In this document: positions 25,606 through 37,952 of the stretch, piece by piece
How positions within the stretch are numbered: position 1 is the stretch's first letter
Layout: each line of letters begins with the position of its first letter
Source: Bacteroidota bacterium
GTDB lineage: Bacteria; Bacteroidota; Bacteroidia; Bacteroidales; JAADJA01
Direction of reading: 5' to 3'
DNA length: 64,000 nucleotides
NCBI GenBank assembly: GCA_020444515.1
Contig: JAHLKX010000001.1
Span: forward strand, 62,001 to 126,000
The notes under the pieces: model-generated
Told to the model about the DNA's origin: nothing
The model's database searches: none
The model's input: only the letters and a program-made list of their open reading frames with translations
Translations under genes and position numbers: made by a program

Positions 25606-25851
25606 ATGACCGACGAACAAAGAGCAGAGATTATCTCGAAAGTAGAAAATGTGATCCAGCAAATTCGACCCTATCTGCAACAAGATGGTGGGGATATCGA
25701 ATTCATCGAGTTAACCGATAACAATGTGGTAAATGTCGAACTTAAAGGTGCTTGTGGATCATGCCCTTACAGTTTAATGACACTTAAAAGCGGTGTGGAA
25801 ATGGCTGTTAAAAAAGCGATTCCTGAGATACAATCGGTTGAAGCTATTTGA
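25606..25851 (+). CDS. NifU C-terminal domain iron-sulfur scaffold
   Basis: The 81-residue protein consists only of the NifU-like C-terminal domain: VIQQIRPYLQQDGGDIEF, then the cluster-binding CGSCPYS (Cys at about residues 50 and 53) and LKSGVEMAVKKAIPEI. Two monomers usually bridge one 4Fe-4S cluster through this CxxC. The gene follows the Mrp-type ATPase by 18 bases, so both are likely co-transcribed and serve the same cluster delivery. Length is normal for a stand-alone Nfu domain. Confidence 0.92.
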   Translation: MTDEQRAEIISKVENVIQQIRPYLQQDGGDIEFIELTDNNVVNVELKGACGSCPYSLMTLKSGVEMAVKKAIPEIQSVEAI

Positions 25852-26021
25852 TCATTTTGAACTTGTAAAGAGATATTCCCGACTACATAACAATATCTGA
25901 AATCAAGATATTTTTATCTTCAGGTTGTTCCTGTATGGACAGCCTTTTATTTTTTACAAAGCATTATTTTAAACAATGTGAGATATTTTCGTGTTGTCAT
26001 TGACTAAATAACCATCGAAAT

Positions 26022-27545
26022 ATGAAAAAAAGCTTTTTTACAACCTTGTTGAACTGGGTTGAAAAAGGAGGAAATGCATTGCCCCATCCTGCTACTTTAT
26101 TTGGCATATTTGCTTTATTGGTACTGATATTGTCTGCCATATTTTATGCATTGGGAACTTCTGCCGTGCATCCGGTAACAGGCGAGACATATGAAGCTGT
26201 CAATCTTTTATCCAAAGAGGGGATTCACCGAATTCTGGATGATATGGTGGTGAACTTTACAAGTTTTGCCCCTTTGGGGATTGTGCTGGTGGCCATGTTG
26301 GGTATTGGAATTGCTGAAGGGAGCGGTCTTATTGGAGCCCTGATCCGGTTGCTGGTCCTCTCTGCTCCCCAACGCATTTTGACTTTTGTGCTTGTTTTCG
26401 CTGGGATTCTTTCCAATATGGCCAGTGATATAGGTTATGTTTTGCTCATTCCATTGGCAGGTGTCATTTTTCTTTCGGTAGGCCGGCATCCTGTTGCGGG
26501 AATGGCTGCGGCTTTTGCAGGTGTTTCAGGAGGTTTTAGTGCCAACCTGCTCATTGGGACCATTGATCCTTTACTCGCCGGATTATCAGAAGAAGCAGCG
26601 CATATCATTGATCCGGAATATACCGTGAATCCTACTGCCAATTATTATTTTATGGTCGTATCAACATTTGTCATTGCAGCGGCAGGGACGTGGGTAACGG
26701 AAAAAATGGTGGTGCCCCGCCTCGGAACCTACACAGGTGATGTTAAAAAGGAGAAGATCGAGCCTTTATCAAAACTGGAGAAGAAGGGATTGAACTGGTC
26801 TGCGATTTCATTTATCATGCTGACCGCCATCGTATTGGCCGGCGTTCTTCCCGAACATGGGATATTGCGTGCTGAAGACGGAAGTATTCTGCGTTCTCCG
26901 ATTCTGAAGGGATTTATTGCCATCCTGCTTATATTTTCTGCGATCCCGGGAATTGTGTATGGCATCATCGTGGGTAAATATAAAAATGACTCAGATGTTA
27001 TGAAGGGGATGGCTGATAATATGAAAACGTTGGCCACCTACATCGTGCTGGTGTTTTTTGCGGCCCAGTTTGTGGCTTATTTTAAATGGTCGAACCTGGG
27101 TATTATCCTGGCCATTGATGGAGCGAAAGTATTATCTGCTTCCGGATTGGGTTTGATACCACTCATGGTTTTATTCATAATATTGTCTGCTTCTGTCAAT
27201 ATGTTGATGGGAAGTGCATCGGCCAAATGGGCATTGCTCGCCCCCATATTTATTCCCATGTTCATGCTGATGGGTTATACCCCCGAGTTGTCTCAGGTCG
27301 TTTACCGCATTGGCGATAGCGTAACCAATATCATTTCACCCATGATGAGTTTCTTTGCATTGATCATTGTGTTTTTTGAAAAGTATGATAAAAATGCAGG
27401 CATCGGAACATTGATCGCAACCATGCTGCCCTATACCATTGTGTTTTTCATAGCGTGGGTTATATTACTTGTAATTTGGGTTACATTTGGTTGGGAAATT
27501 GGTCCGGGAGCTGGTATTCATCTCGAAAATGCCATCATGAAATAA
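26022..27545 (+). CDS. AbgT family transporter
   Basis: The 507-residue protein has about 11-13 hydrophobic segments and the AbgT layout: [21 protein letters not shown] at the N terminus, [20 protein letters not shown], the long hydrophobic hairpin [52 protein letters not shown], and the second inverted half with [25 protein letters not shown]. AbgT transporters import p-aminobenzoyl-glutamate in E. coli, while related MtrF/YdaH proteins export drugs; the substrate here is not known. It is alone, without partner hydrolases (AbgA/B) nearby. Confidence 0.88.
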   Translation: MKKSFFTTLLNWVEKGGNALPHPATLFGIFALLVLILSAIFYALGTSAVHPVTGETYEAVNLLSKEGIHRILDDMVVNFTSFAPLGIVLVAMLGIGIAEGSGLIGALIRLLVLSAPQRILTFVLVFAGILSNMASDIGYVLLIPLAGVIFLSVGRHPVAGMAAAFAGVSGGFSANLLIGTIDPLLAGLSEEAAHIIDPEYTVNPTANYYFMVVSTFVIAAAGTWVTEKMVVPRLGTYTGDVKKEKIEPLSKLEKKGLNWSAISFIMLTAIVLAGVLPEHGILRAEDGSILRSPILKGFIAILLIFSAIPGIVYGIIVGKYKNDSDVMKGMADNMKTLATYIVLVFFAAQFVAYFKWSNLGIILAIDGAKVLSASGLGLIPLMVLFIILSASVNMLMGSASAKWALLAPIFIPMFMLMGYTPELSQVVYRIGDSVTNIISPMMSFFALIIVFFEKYDKNAGIGTLIATMLPYTIVFFIAWVILLVIWVTFGWEIGPGAGIHLENAIMK

Positions 27546-27571
27546 GCCGGTAATTAAGCCTTTGGCCAACA

Positions 27572-29641
27572 TTATTTTTTGGAAAACAAGATTTTATCGG
27601 GTATGTGCATCCGATCAAATCCCGGTCCCTGAAAATACACTTTCAGGTCGTCGTTTCCATTTTTCTCGAAAAAACCGACTGTGATCCTGTGAAATCCTTT
27701 ACCCAATGGAATGCTGCCCTTTTTCAATTCCATCCCATGCAGGCCATCATTGTCCACAACAAGCGTGTTATTAATGTAAAGGATACTTCCATCATCGGAA
27801 TCGGTGAAAAAATCATAAACACCAGCTTGATCAATTAAAATATAGCCGGATAGTTCAAAGGCATAATAGTCATCCTTCTTCTTGCTTGCGATGCTGAAAT
27901 TAGGAATCATCGTTTGATCCACTGGGTTTAGGGATTTAAAATCCGGGACACTGTCCCAATCACCCTCAAAGTATAACGCTTTCAATCCATTTATTAATTC
28001 ACCGGGATCTGAAGCTTTTTCTGGAACTACCTGCCGTACCCGTTGATGAATGCTATCGCTTACCGCCTGTCCATTTCGAAAGCAGCGTGCAGAAATCAGC
28101 GTCGATTTATGCAGGGAAAAAGGATGATCGAAGATGGGTGATTGATCTGTAGGCATGCTTCCATCCAGGGTGTAGTGGATCTGAATATTTTCCCGGTCTG
28201 ATGTCAGGTTTACCTTTACCGAATCTATGAACATATTGTGTCCCACATTGATCACAGGAGGATTACTGATGTCTGGATCTCCCGCTATATCCAGAACAAC
28301 AATGCTATTATCATCATCATAAAAAGCCCTGTTCAGTGCTACGAGCAGCGCGTCTTCATCTCTCTTCACTTCCAAGGGTTGCTGGTCCTGATCGGCCAAG
28401 AGGTAGGCATTTCCAGGGTTGTTATAGATCCCGGGTATGCGCAATGTATCATTGATTGGCCAGTTAAAAATGTGAAAATATAATCGGGTATTTCCGCCCA
28501 TCTCTTTTTGGGTACAACGTCCAAATGAAAGTTCTTTGAACGGGCTGGCTTTCGTACCGTAAATGGCTTCACCATTTAATTTCATCCATTTCCCTATCGC
28601 TTCCAGCCTGTTGATGCTTTCGGGCGGAAATTCTCCATTGGCCATCGGTCCGACATTGAGCAAAAAGTTACCCCCCTTTGATGCAATATCCGATAGTTTG
28701 CGGATCAGGTCTTTGGCTGATTTCCAGTTGTTATCATGCTTATTGTATCCCCAGTGGTCATTCATGGTCATGCACGTTTCCCAGTAAACCCCGGGTAACC
28801 CGGTGGCCGGAATTTCCTGTTCAGGTGTGCCAAAATCGCCCGCATAGGTTCCCGTTCGGGTCATACCTTCCATTCCCGAGCGCCCAACATCAACCCTGTT
28901 ATTAATGATAATATCGGGATCGAGATTTCGTACATAATTGTAGAGATCTTTGCCGTATTCATTGCTCCAAGTTCCTTCCCATTCTCCATCAAACCATAAA
29001 ACCCCAATGTCACCATAGTTATCAACCAATTCTTTGAGTTGATTTTTCATATATGCAACATAGCGATTAAAATCGGCGCCCTCGGTCGTCCTTTCTTTTT
29101 CCCATTCTCGTCTGGGCAGATAATCCGGGTGATGCCAATCCATTATGGAATGATACCAGCAAATTTTAATGTCTGCATCATGGGCTGCATCCGCCAGTTT
29201 TTTCAATATGTCTTTTTGATAGGGCGTCGACATCACATCAAAATCTGTATATTTTGAGTTAAATAAACAAAATCCGTCGTGGTGCTTGGAAGTGATAACT
29301 ATGTATTTCATTCCTGCATCTTTGGCCATTTTAACCCAGGCAACAGGATCATAGTCTACCGGATTAAATTGTTCAACGAATTGATCATAAGTCTCAATTG
29401 GAATCTGAGCAGTTGTTCGGATCCATTCAGCATGGTTGGTCTCTCCATTCCATTCTCCGGCCGGTATCGCATACAATCCCCAATGTATGAACATGCCAAA
29501 ACGGGCTTCATTCCACCATTGCATCCGGTTTGCTTTGTCCATAGGGTTTTCATTTAGGTAGTCAACTTGCTGCTCACTGCATTTAATGATGGTGGCCATC
29601 ATAAAAATTCCTGAAAGAATGATTAAAACTTTTCTCATCAT
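27572..29641 (-). CDS. GH29 alpha-L-fucosidase lipoprotein with chitobiase-like and PA14 domains
   Basis: The 689-residue protein begins with a hydrophobic signal ending ATIIKCSEQQ (Cys21, possible lipid attachment). GH29 catalytic domain, residues 35-440: ARFGMFIHWGLYAIPAGEW, SKHHDGFCLF (His120/His121), VLWFDGEWEG with candidate nucleophile Asp218, and KGGNFLLNVGP. Then a chitobiase/hexosaminidase-type C-terminal domain near 475-545 (IHYTLDGSMPTDQSPIF) and a PA14 domain at about 560-685 (LKALYFEGDWDSVPDF; DSDDGSILYINNTLV). PA14 domains bind carbohydrate. It is divergent from the carboxylase operon and distant from the other fucosidase cluster, and it probably acts on different fucosylated glycans. 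Confidence 0.9.
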   Translation of the reverse strand: MMRKVLIILSGIFMMATIIKCSEQQVDYLNENPMDKANRMQWWNEARFGMFIHWGLYAIPAGEWNGETNHAEWIRTTAQIPIETYDQFVEQFNPVDYDPVAWVKMAKDAGMKYIVITSKHHDGFCLFNSKYTDFDVMSTPYQKDILKKLADAAHDADIKICWYHSIMDWHHPDYLPRREWEKERTTEGADFNRYVAYMKNQLKELVDNYGDIGVLWFDGEWEGTWSNEYGKDLYNYVRNLDPDIIINNRVDVGRSGMEGMTRTGTYAGDFGTPEQEIPATGLPGVYWETCMTMNDHWGYNKHDNNWKSAKDLIRKLSDIASKGGNFLLNVGPMANGEFPPESINRLEAIGKWMKLNGEAIYGTKASPFKELSFGRCTQKEMGGNTRLYFHIFNWPINDTLRIPGIYNNPGNAYLLADQDQQPLEVKRDEDALLVALNRAFYDDDNSIVVLDIAGDPDISNPPVINVGHNMFIDSVKVNLTSDRENIQIHYTLDGSMPTDQSPIFDHPFSLHKSTLISARCFRNGQAVSDSIHQRVRQVVPEKASDPGELINGLKALYFEGDWDSVPDFKSLNPVDQTMIPNFSIASKKKDDYYAFELSGYILIDQAGVYDFFTDSDDGSILYINNTLVVDNDGLHGMELKKGSIPLGKGFHRITVGFFEKNGNDDLKVYFQGPGFDRMHIPDKILFSKK

Positions 29642-29807
29642 TACCGGGGATTAATGGATTAATAATTCAGCGCCTATCACCTTTTCAAAAATACGCCAGA
29701 ATGTGAAGTGTTCCCTGTTATTTCTAAACAAATATGGGAAATTTATCAACCATTTCAGCATTATTATATTAAAGTTCAATAATTTGGTGAAAGCCTAAAT
29801 TTGAAAG

Positions 29808-29839
29808 TTGTATTTGGACAAAAAAAATTCTTACTTTTA
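29808..29839 (+). promoter_or_regulatory. Promoter of the carboxylase operon
   Basis: TTG (29808-29810), 21-base spacer, TACTTTTA (29832-29839) resembles the -33/-7 pattern, giving a leader of roughly 85 bases before the ATG at 29930. An AGGAG motif at 29921-29925 sits just before this start. Confidence 0.45.
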
Positions 29840-29929
29840 CGCATTCTAAATAAGAATTGAACTGAATGACATATATCACAGTCGAATCATTCTTTAATTC
29901 AGCTAAAACAATAATTAAGCAGGAGTTTT

Positions 29930-31438
29930 ATGATTAAAAGAGTACTTGTTGCCAACAGGGGTGAAATAGCTTTGCGGATCATGCGCACCTGTCGTGAAAT
30001 GGGAATCGTTTCCATTGCCGTTTATTCGGATGCAGACAGAAATTCCATGCATGTGCGTTTTGCCGATCTCGCCTTTTACATTGGGCCTTCCCCCTCATCT
30101 GAGAGTTACCTGAATATTGAAAAGATCATCGAAGCAGCTAAAAAAGGTCGTGCGGATGCCATTCATCCCGGATATGGCTTCTTATCAGAGAATGCCGAAT
30201 TTTCGGATCGTTGTAAAAAAGAAGGGATCACTTTTATTGGGCCCTCTGCACATTCAATTTCGATGATGGGTGATAAGATAACCGCCCGAAAAACGATCAT
30301 GAAAGCTGGTGTTCCTGTGGTTCCTGGTACAACCGAGCCCATTGAGGATGAACAGGAAGCCATCAAGGTTATTAGAAAAATTGGGCTGCCTGTCATGATC
30401 AAGGCTTCAGCCGGCGGAGGAGGAAAAGGCATGCGCCTCGTGGAAAAGGAAGAGGATATTATCTCCAAGATCAGGGGTGCCCGTTCGGAAGCCAAATCTG
30501 CTTTTGGAAATGATGCTGTTTACATCGAAAAATATATTTCTTCACCGCATCATATCGAGTTTCAGGTTTTGGCTGACCGACATGGCAATGTGATCCATCT
30601 TTTTGAGCGGGAATGCTCCGTTCAACGTCGTCACCAGAAAGTGATCGAAGAAACACCCAGTCCGCTAATGACTCCTGAAGTTCGTGAAGAAATGGGTAAA
30701 CATGCCGTTGCTGCAGCTAAAGCAGCCGATTATGAAGGAGCAGGTACCATAGAATTTATCGTTGATGATAAACTGAATTATTATTTCCTTGAAATGAATA
30801 CCCGATTGCAGGTAGAACACCCCATAACTGAAAGGGTGGTGGGCATTGACTTAGTGAGAGAGCAAATCAATATTTCCAATGGAGAGCAACTAACCTACAA
30901 ACAGGAAGATCTGTATCAAAACGGACATGCCATTGAATGTCGTATTTATGCCGAGGATCCGGATAAAAATTTTATGCCCAGTCCCGGAAAAATTCAACAT
31001 ATTTCTGAACCTCTTGGTTTTGGCGTTCGTCATGATGGATATGTGTATGAAGGGTATGAAATTCCCATATACTATGATCCGTTGATCTCGAAACTGATTG
31101 TATGGGGTAAAACAAGAGATGAGGCCATTGCCAGGATGAAAAGGGCCCTTTCAACCTATAAAATTACCGGTGTGAAAACTTCCATTAAATTTTTGGAACG
31201 CATCATGGAAACCCCTGATTTCGTCAAAGGCAACTACAATACGCATTTCATTGAGAAAAACCAGAAATATTTGAGCGATGTTGATAAATGTAAAGGTGAT
31301 TGCAAGGCCATGGCTATCATAGCCGCTTTTATTGATCACCAGGATCGGCTTGCTAAAGCTCAACCTACCAATGGAGAAGCTGGTAAGATCAGCCGTTGGA
31401 AAGCATCTGGCAGACGCATGAGTTTACAACGTTTATAA
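29930..31438 (+). CDS. Biotin carboxylase subunit of an acyl-CoA carboxylase
   Basis: The 502-residue enzyme has the biotin carboxylase fold: KRVLVANRGEIALRIMRTCRE at the N terminus, HPGYGFLSENAEF, the glycine-rich ATP loop ASAGGGGKGMRLVE, FLEMNTRLQVEHPITE and ECRIYAEDP. It carboxylates biotin on the carrier protein encoded next. It is slightly longer than AccC of E. coli (about 450), with a basic tail ending KASGRRMSLQRL. With the neighbouring biotin carrier and PccB-type transferase it most likely forms a propionyl-/acetyl-CoA carboxylase. AGGAG before the start is a rare good ribosome site in this window. Confidence 0.93.
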   Translation: MIKRVLVANRGEIALRIMRTCREMGIVSIAVYSDADRNSMHVRFADLAFYIGPSPSSESYLNIEKIIEAAKKGRADAIHPGYGFLSENAEFSDRCKKEGITFIGPSAHSISMMGDKITARKTIMKAGVPVVPGTTEPIEDEQEAIKVIRKIGLPVMIKASAGGGGKGMRLVEKEEDIISKIRGARSEAKSAFGNDAVYIEKYISSPHHIEFQVLADRHGNVIHLFERECSVQRRHQKVIEETPSPLMTPEVREEMGKHAVAAAKAADYEGAGTIEFIVDDKLNYYFLEMNTRLQVEHPITERVVGIDLVREQINISNGEQLTYKQEDLYQNGHAIECRIYAEDPDKNFMPSPGKIQHISEPLGFGVRHDGYVYEGYEIPIYYDPLISKLIVWGKTRDEAIARMKRALSTYKITGVKTSIKFLERIMETPDFVKGNYNTHFIEKNQKYLSDVDKCKGDCKAMAIIAAFIDHQDRLAKAQPTNGEAGKISRWKASGRRMSLQRL

Positions 31439-31454
31439 TTAAATTCAGAACAGT

Positions 31455-31961
31455 ATGGCACTTGAGATAAATATAGACGGTCAATCCGTTAACGTCGAAT
31501 TATTAGGAAAAGATGGCAATATGCATAAAATCTCCATCGATGGGAGGGTTTATGATGTGGACCTGGTCATGGTTGAGCAGGGGATTTTTTCTATCCTCTA
31601 CAAGAATAAATCCTATAATGTTGAGCTTACCCCCGGAAAAGACCCTAAAACCTATTTCATCAACACCCTTTACAACTCCTTTGACGTAAAAATTCTGGAT
31701 GCAGAGGCCAAATATCTGAGCAGTCGGAAACAGGATGATCTGGGTGATGAAAATGTCATATCTTCACCCATGCCCGGAAAGGTTGTGAAGATTCTTGTTA
31801 AAAAAGGAGATAAGGTAAAAGCTGGTGATACAGTCATCATCATATCGGCCATGAAAATGGAGAGTGAGTATAAGGTAAAAAAAGACAGGGTTATAAAAGA
31901 TGTTAAAGTAAAGGAAGGAGATACCATTGATGGGAATCAACCCCTTGTTATTATTGAATAA
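31455..31961 (+). CDS. Biotin carboxyl carrier protein subunit
   Basis: The 168-residue protein has an N-terminal beta region (residues 1-80) and a C-terminal biotinyl/lipoyl domain: ISSPMPGKVVKILVKKGDKV and the biotin-attachment motif SAMKMES, whose central Lys is the modified residue. In Bacteroidota this carrier lies between the biotin carboxylase and carboxyltransferase subunits, as here (16 bases after the first gene, 30 before the third). It carries CO2 between active sites. Confidence 0.92.
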   Translation: MALEINIDGQSVNVELLGKDGNMHKISIDGRVYDVDLVMVEQGIFSILYKNKSYNVELTPGKDPKTYFINTLYNSFDVKILDAEAKYLSSRKQDDLGDENVISSPMPGKVVKILVKKGDKVKAGDTVIIISAMKMESEYKVKKDRVIKDVKVKEGDTIDGNQPLVIIE

Positions 31962-31991
31962 TTCAAATTACAAATAAAAAAATTAACCAAT

Positions 31992-33527
31992 ATGACATTA
32001 GAGGAAAAGTACAATCAGTTTGAAGAGCGTAATAAACTGGCAGAAATGGGGGGTGGAAAGGAACGCATTGAGCGCCAGCATAATGCCGGTCGTAAGACAT
32101 CGCGCGAAAGAATAGAAGATTTATTGGATAAGAATACATTTGTGGAAATGGACAAATTCGTGACCCACAGGGCCACTGATTTTGGGATTGATAAAAACAA
32201 AATACTGGGTGATGGTGTTGTTGCCGGTTATGGAAAGATCGATGGTCGTCTTGTTTATGTTTTTGCCCAGGATTTTACGGTTTTTGGTGGGACCCTCAGC
32301 CGGGCCAATGCCGATAAAATCGTTAAAATAATGGACCTTGCTTTAAAGATGGGTGCACCGGTTATAGGTTTGAATGATTCGGGCGGAGCCCGCATCCAGG
32401 AGGGAGTCGAAAGCCTGGCTGGTTATGCTGATATTTTTTATAGAAATACCATCGCCTCTGGTGTGGTTCCGCAGATTTCAGCAATCCTTGGTCCGTGTGC
32501 CGGTGGAGCTGTTTATTCTCCGGCCATTACCGATTTTATTATGATGGTTAAAAATACCTCTTACATGTTTGTTACGGGACCGGATGTGATTAAAACTGTT
32601 ACGCACGAAGAGGTCACCAAAGAGGATCTGGGTGGTGCCTTAACCCATAACAGCAAAAGTGGAGTTGCGCATTTTGTAGCTGAGGATGATGAACAAGCCA
32701 TGATGATGTTGAGGGAATTGCTGAGTTTTCTGCCTTCAAATAATATGGAAGATCCTCCTTTGAAGCCCTGCACGGATGATATTCACAGGGAAGATGAAAA
32801 ACTTCAAACCATTGTACCGGATGATCCGAATAAACCTTATGATATGAAGGACATCATCAATACTGTGGTGGATGAGCATAATTTTTTCGAAGTCATGCCC
32901 TACTATGCGCAAAACCTCATCATTGGTTTTGCCCGATTTGGCGGCCGTCCTGTGGGTATTGTTGCCAATCAGCCTGCCAGCCTGGCCGGTGTTCTTGATA
33001 TCAATTCATCCATAAAGGGTGCCCGTTTCGTTCGTTTTTGCGATGCTTTTAATATCCCACTGGTTACATTTGTTGATGTTCCGGGGTTTTTGCCGGGAAC
33101 TGCCCAGGAGTTCGGAGGGATTATTAAACATGGTGCAAAATTATTGTATGCTTTTGCTGAAGCCACCGTCCCTAAAATTACGCTTATCACCAGAAAAGCC
33201 TATGGCGGTGCCTATGATGTGATGTCGAGTAAACATATCGGTGCTGATATAAACCTGGCATATCCAACCGCTGAAATTGCTGTGATGGGACCGGAAGGTG
33301 CCGTTAATATTATATTCAGGGATAAACTCAGTGATAAGGATAAGAAACAAGCCGTTGAAGAGTACAAGAAAACCTTTGCCAGCCCCTATAAAGCTGCAGC
33401 ATTGGGTTACATTGATGAGATTATTTATCCGAAACAGACACGGTACAAGATTATTCAATCACTGGAAATGACACAGAACAAAGCGAAGTCTAATCCTCCA
33501 AAAAAACACGGGAATATCCCGCTTTAG
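31992..33527 (+). CDS. Carboxyltransferase subunit of an acyl-CoA carboxylase (PccB type)
   Basis: The 511-residue protein matches the propionyl-CoA carboxylase beta / methylmalonyl-CoA decarboxylase alpha family: [74 protein letters not shown], and the C-terminal half with [19 protein letters not shown] and [16 protein letters not shown]. The glycine-rich oxyanion loops GGA and GGAY are intact. It transfers CO2 to, or from, an acyl-CoA, probably propionyl/methylmalonyl-CoA in the succinate-propionate route (inference). No sodium-pump subunits are next to it, so a soluble carboxylase is favoured. Confidence 0.92.
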   Translation: MTLEEKYNQFEERNKLAEMGGGKERIERQHNAGRKTSRERIEDLLDKNTFVEMDKFVTHRATDFGIDKNKILGDGVVAGYGKIDGRLVYVFAQDFTVFGGTLSRANADKIVKIMDLALKMGAPVIGLNDSGGARIQEGVESLAGYADIFYRNTIASGVVPQISAILGPCAGGAVYSPAITDFIMMVKNTSYMFVTGPDVIKTVTHEEVTKEDLGGALTHNSKSGVAHFVAEDDEQAMMMLRELLSFLPSNNMEDPPLKPCTDDIHREDEKLQTIVPDDPNKPYDMKDIINTVVDEHNFFEVMPYYAQNLIIGFARFGGRPVGIVANQPASLAGVLDINSSIKGARFVRFCDAFNIPLVTFVDVPGFLPGTAQEFGGIIKHGAKLLYAFAEATVPKITLITRKAYGGAYDVMSSKHIGADINLAYPTAEIAVMGPEGAVNIIFRDKLSDKDKKQAVEEYKKTFASPYKAAALGYIDEIIYPKQTRYKIIQSLEMTQNKAKSNPPKKHGNIPL

Positions 33528-33528
33528 A

Positions 33529-33921
33529 TCAGGCTTTGGGTGCGTCTTCGTTGTGGTATAACTTTTTGTTAAGGATGTCTTTTTCTTCTTCTACCTGCTT
33601 AATGGCCTTTCCGAGGATGTCATTGATCTTCTCAACCAATTGCGGAACTTCATCCAGGTTGATATTATCACGGGTATTGTTTTCCAGGCGCCGGATATCC
33701 TGTTTAATGTCTTTGATGGCAAATATATCCACCGAAGATTTTAATTTATGAGCAAGTTTGCTCACACCGTCGTAATCATTTTTTTGATAACATTTATTGA
33801 GTTCGCTCAAACTTTCAGGAGTCGCCTGCAAAAATATTTTAACCATTTGCAGGATTGCTTTTTTGTCGCCAGCTAGCATTTCATTCAAATTCGTCAGATC
33901 AAAAAGTCTTTTAGATTCCAT
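33529..33921 (-). CDS. HPt (histidine phosphotransfer) domain protein
   Basis: The 130-residue protein is a stand-alone HPt domain of about 95 residues: MLAGDKKAILQMVKIFLQATP, then the phospho-accepting segment KLAHKLKSSVDIFA with His58, and a following helix DIKQDIRRLENN. The C-terminal third is charged and helical (KQVEEEKDILNKK). It should relay phosphate between a hybrid kinase and a response regulator. The neighbouring gene on the same strand codes for a receiver-containing sigma-54 activator, which makes a phosphorelay plausible, but 218 bases separate them. It is convergent with the carboxylase operon, whose last stop is one base from its own. Confidence 0.85.
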   Translation of the reverse strand: MESKRLFDLTNLNEMLAGDKKAILQMVKIFLQATPESLSELNKCYQKNDYDGVSKLAHKLKSSVDIFAIKDIKQDIRRLENNTRDNINLDEVPQLVEKINDILGKAIKQVEEEKDILNKKLYHNEDAPKA

Positions 33922-34139
33922 TTAATACTTTTTTTGAAGGATTTAATAATTCATCTTACTGTACACCGTGTGAGTGATCGCAACTATTATACCAGTTCTT
34001 TACTCTGTTTTTAATCAACTACTTATAAAAAGAAACTGTCCCTAAATGAAAAGAACCGGTTTTAATTTTGAAAATACTCAATACCAACCTTGATTTGAAT
34101 GAAAATTATTTAATATTTCAACACTTATTTGTTTATAAT

Positions 34140-35483
34140 TCAGATCTCATTATTTTTTAACATCCTGTAAATCGTCGACTTACCGATGTCAAGCTTCTTG
34201 GCTACTACCATCACATTGTTGTTATACTTCTGAAGGTAGTATTTTACAATTTTTCTGACATAACCTTGTAACGTATCCTCCTCTAATAGAAAATCGCTCT
34301 TTGCATTGGTTGAGTTAAAGGTGATGTGTTCTTCTTCAATATTGCCGCTATTGGTCAGTACACAAGCCAGTTCCATCACAGCTTTTAATTCCCTCACATT
34401 ACCCGGGAATGGATATTTCATTAGTTTTTCCTGTGCATTCTGGGCAATGTTCAATTTGGGCAATTTATTTTCTTTACAGAAATCGTCAACAAAGAATTTT
34501 GCCAGTATCAGAATGTCATTGCCCCGATAACGCAATGGCGGAATTTCAATGGGTAATCCCAGTAACCGGTAATATAGATCTTCACGGAAATTGCCCTTTT
34601 CAACTTCTTTGGCCAGGTTGCGGTTGGTTGCCACGATCACACGTGCATCAAACTTGACCGGTTTGGTGCCACCCACTCTGTAGAGTTCCTTCTCCTGGAT
34701 CACACGCAATAGCTTAGCCTGCATGTTGAGGTCCATTTCACCGATCTCATCCAGGAAAATGGTTCCCCTGTTGGCAATTTCAAATTTCCCGGTTTTCCTT
34801 GAATTGGCTCCGGTAAAGGCCCCCTTTTCATGTCCAAAAAATTCACTTTCAATTAATTCGCTTGGTATGGCGGTGACGTTTATCGGAACAAAGGAATATT
34901 TTACCCGTGGAGAATTGTAGTGAATGGCTTTGGCGACCAACTCTTTACCGGTTCCGGTTTCACCATAAATGGAAACCGTAATATTGGTTTGTGTCGCTTT
35001 TTCGATGAGCCCGAAAATTTGCTGAATGGCAGGGCTGTTCCCCCGTATGATCTTCTTGAATTCGTATTTCTTACCGATCTCTTCCTTCAGGACATTGATT
35101 TCTTCCTTGAGTTCATTCCGCTCTTTGATGTTTTTGATGGTATTCCAAAGCCTCTCTTTGGTATCTTCATCCTTAACAAAATAATCGTAAGCTCCATCTT
35201 TCAGCAATCTTACGGCGGTGGCTACATCTTCCTGGCCCGAAACCACAACCACTGGAATATCTGCGTTGTATTCTTTAACTTTTTTAATGACTTCAAATCC
35301 TGAAATGTCTGGCAATGAATAGTCCAGCGAAATCAGAGAAGGGTTTTGATGCAAGTTCTTCAGGCACGCGGTACCTGTTTCAAACTTGATCACTTCATTG
35401 TCGGGATTTAATGATAAATGGTATTTAAGCATCTCTCCATACAACGGATCATCCTCAACAATAAAAATCTTAAAAGAATTCAT
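34140..35483 (-). CDS. Sigma-54-dependent response regulator (NtrC family)
   Basis: The 447-residue regulator has a receiver domain (residues 4-120; acidic pair Asp11/Asp12, phospho-site Asp54 in ISLDYSLPD, VVSGQED and a Lys near 104), a short coiled-coil linker, an AAA+ sigma-54 activation domain (Walker A GETGTGKE at 174-181; the sigma-54 contact loop GAFTGA at 221-226; Walker B GTIFLDEIGE) and a C-terminal helix-turn-helix (VAKKLDIGKSTIYRML). It should activate RpoN-dependent genes when phosphorylated. No histidine kinase is adjacent; the HPt protein downstream may be its partner. Confidence 0.93.
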   Translation of the reverse strand: MNSFKIFIVEDDPLYGEMLKYHLSLNPDNEVIKFETGTACLKNLHQNPSLISLDYSLPDISGFEVIKKVKEYNADIPVVVVSGQEDVATAVRLLKDGAYDYFVKDEDTKERLWNTIKNIKERNELKEEINVLKEEIGKKYEFKKIIRGNSPAIQQIFGLIEKATQTNITVSIYGETGTGKELVAKAIHYNSPRVKYSFVPINVTAIPSELIESEFFGHEKGAFTGANSRKTGKFEIANRGTIFLDEIGEMDLNMQAKLLRVIQEKELYRVGGTKPVKFDARVIVATNRNLAKEVEKGNFREDLYYRLLGLPIEIPPLRYRGNDILILAKFFVDDFCKENKLPKLNIAQNAQEKLMKYPFPGNVRELKAVMELACVLTNSGNIEEEHITFNSTNAKSDFLLEEDTLQGYVRKIVKYYLQKYNNNVMVVAKKLDIGKSTIYRMLKNNEI

Positions 35484-35829
35484 AAAGAAGTCATTTTGTT
35501 TCGAAGTTACAATTTTTTAATTTTGTTTTTCCCAAAATGAGAAAAAAGATTTTGGACTGCTTGATTTTTATTATCCTTATAATTTTCAGTTGATTTGTCA
35601 ATCTGTGAAAATATCTTTTGCCCCCTCAACTTGCATAAAAAATTGTCCATTCATTTTATCACCCGGGTAGTACGAATTTGTATAACTATTTGTTTCATAA
35701 AAATTTATCTGCCAGCCCATTCTTTTTCCAACACGTGTATATTTTGATTGCAATTCCCAATATTAGAATAGGTTAACAAAGCTTACTCTTTGGAATTTTT
35801 TTTCAATATTGGAAATGTCTCCGAAATGG
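35484..35829. other. Gene-free region between the sigma-54 activator and gyrB terminator
   Basis: About 350 AT-rich bases hold the upstream region of the sigma-54 activator gene. I found no gene, no repeat and no convincing sigma-54 or -33/-7 promoter. The terminator of gyrB bounds it at 35832. Confidence 0.5.
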
Positions 35830-35831
35830 AT

Positions 35832-35858
35832 AAAAAAAAACCCTCCTGAATGGAGAGT
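35832..35858 (-). terminator. Rho-independent terminator of gyrB
   Basis: On the reverse strand ACTCTCC (35858-35852) pairs with GGAGGGT (35846-35840), one G-U pair, with a 5-base loop, followed by a run of U. It lies just after the gyrB stop. Confidence 0.8.
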
Positions 35859-35889
35859 TCTTTGTTTTATTGTCGCCAATGTTTAATTG

Positions 35890-37860
<1,971 letters not shown>

Positions 37861-37952
37861 CTATTTATAAAAATTCCCTAAAAATCAAGGTGTAAAGATA
37901 CGAAATTCAAAGATTGGAAAATCTTGAAAAGTCCTAAAAATCAACGTATTTA

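Noticed and set aside
35484..35830. A sigma-54 (GG-N10-GC) promoter upstream of the NtrC-type regulator.
   Set aside because: Candidate TGGCA-like sequences lack the matching GC element at the right distance.
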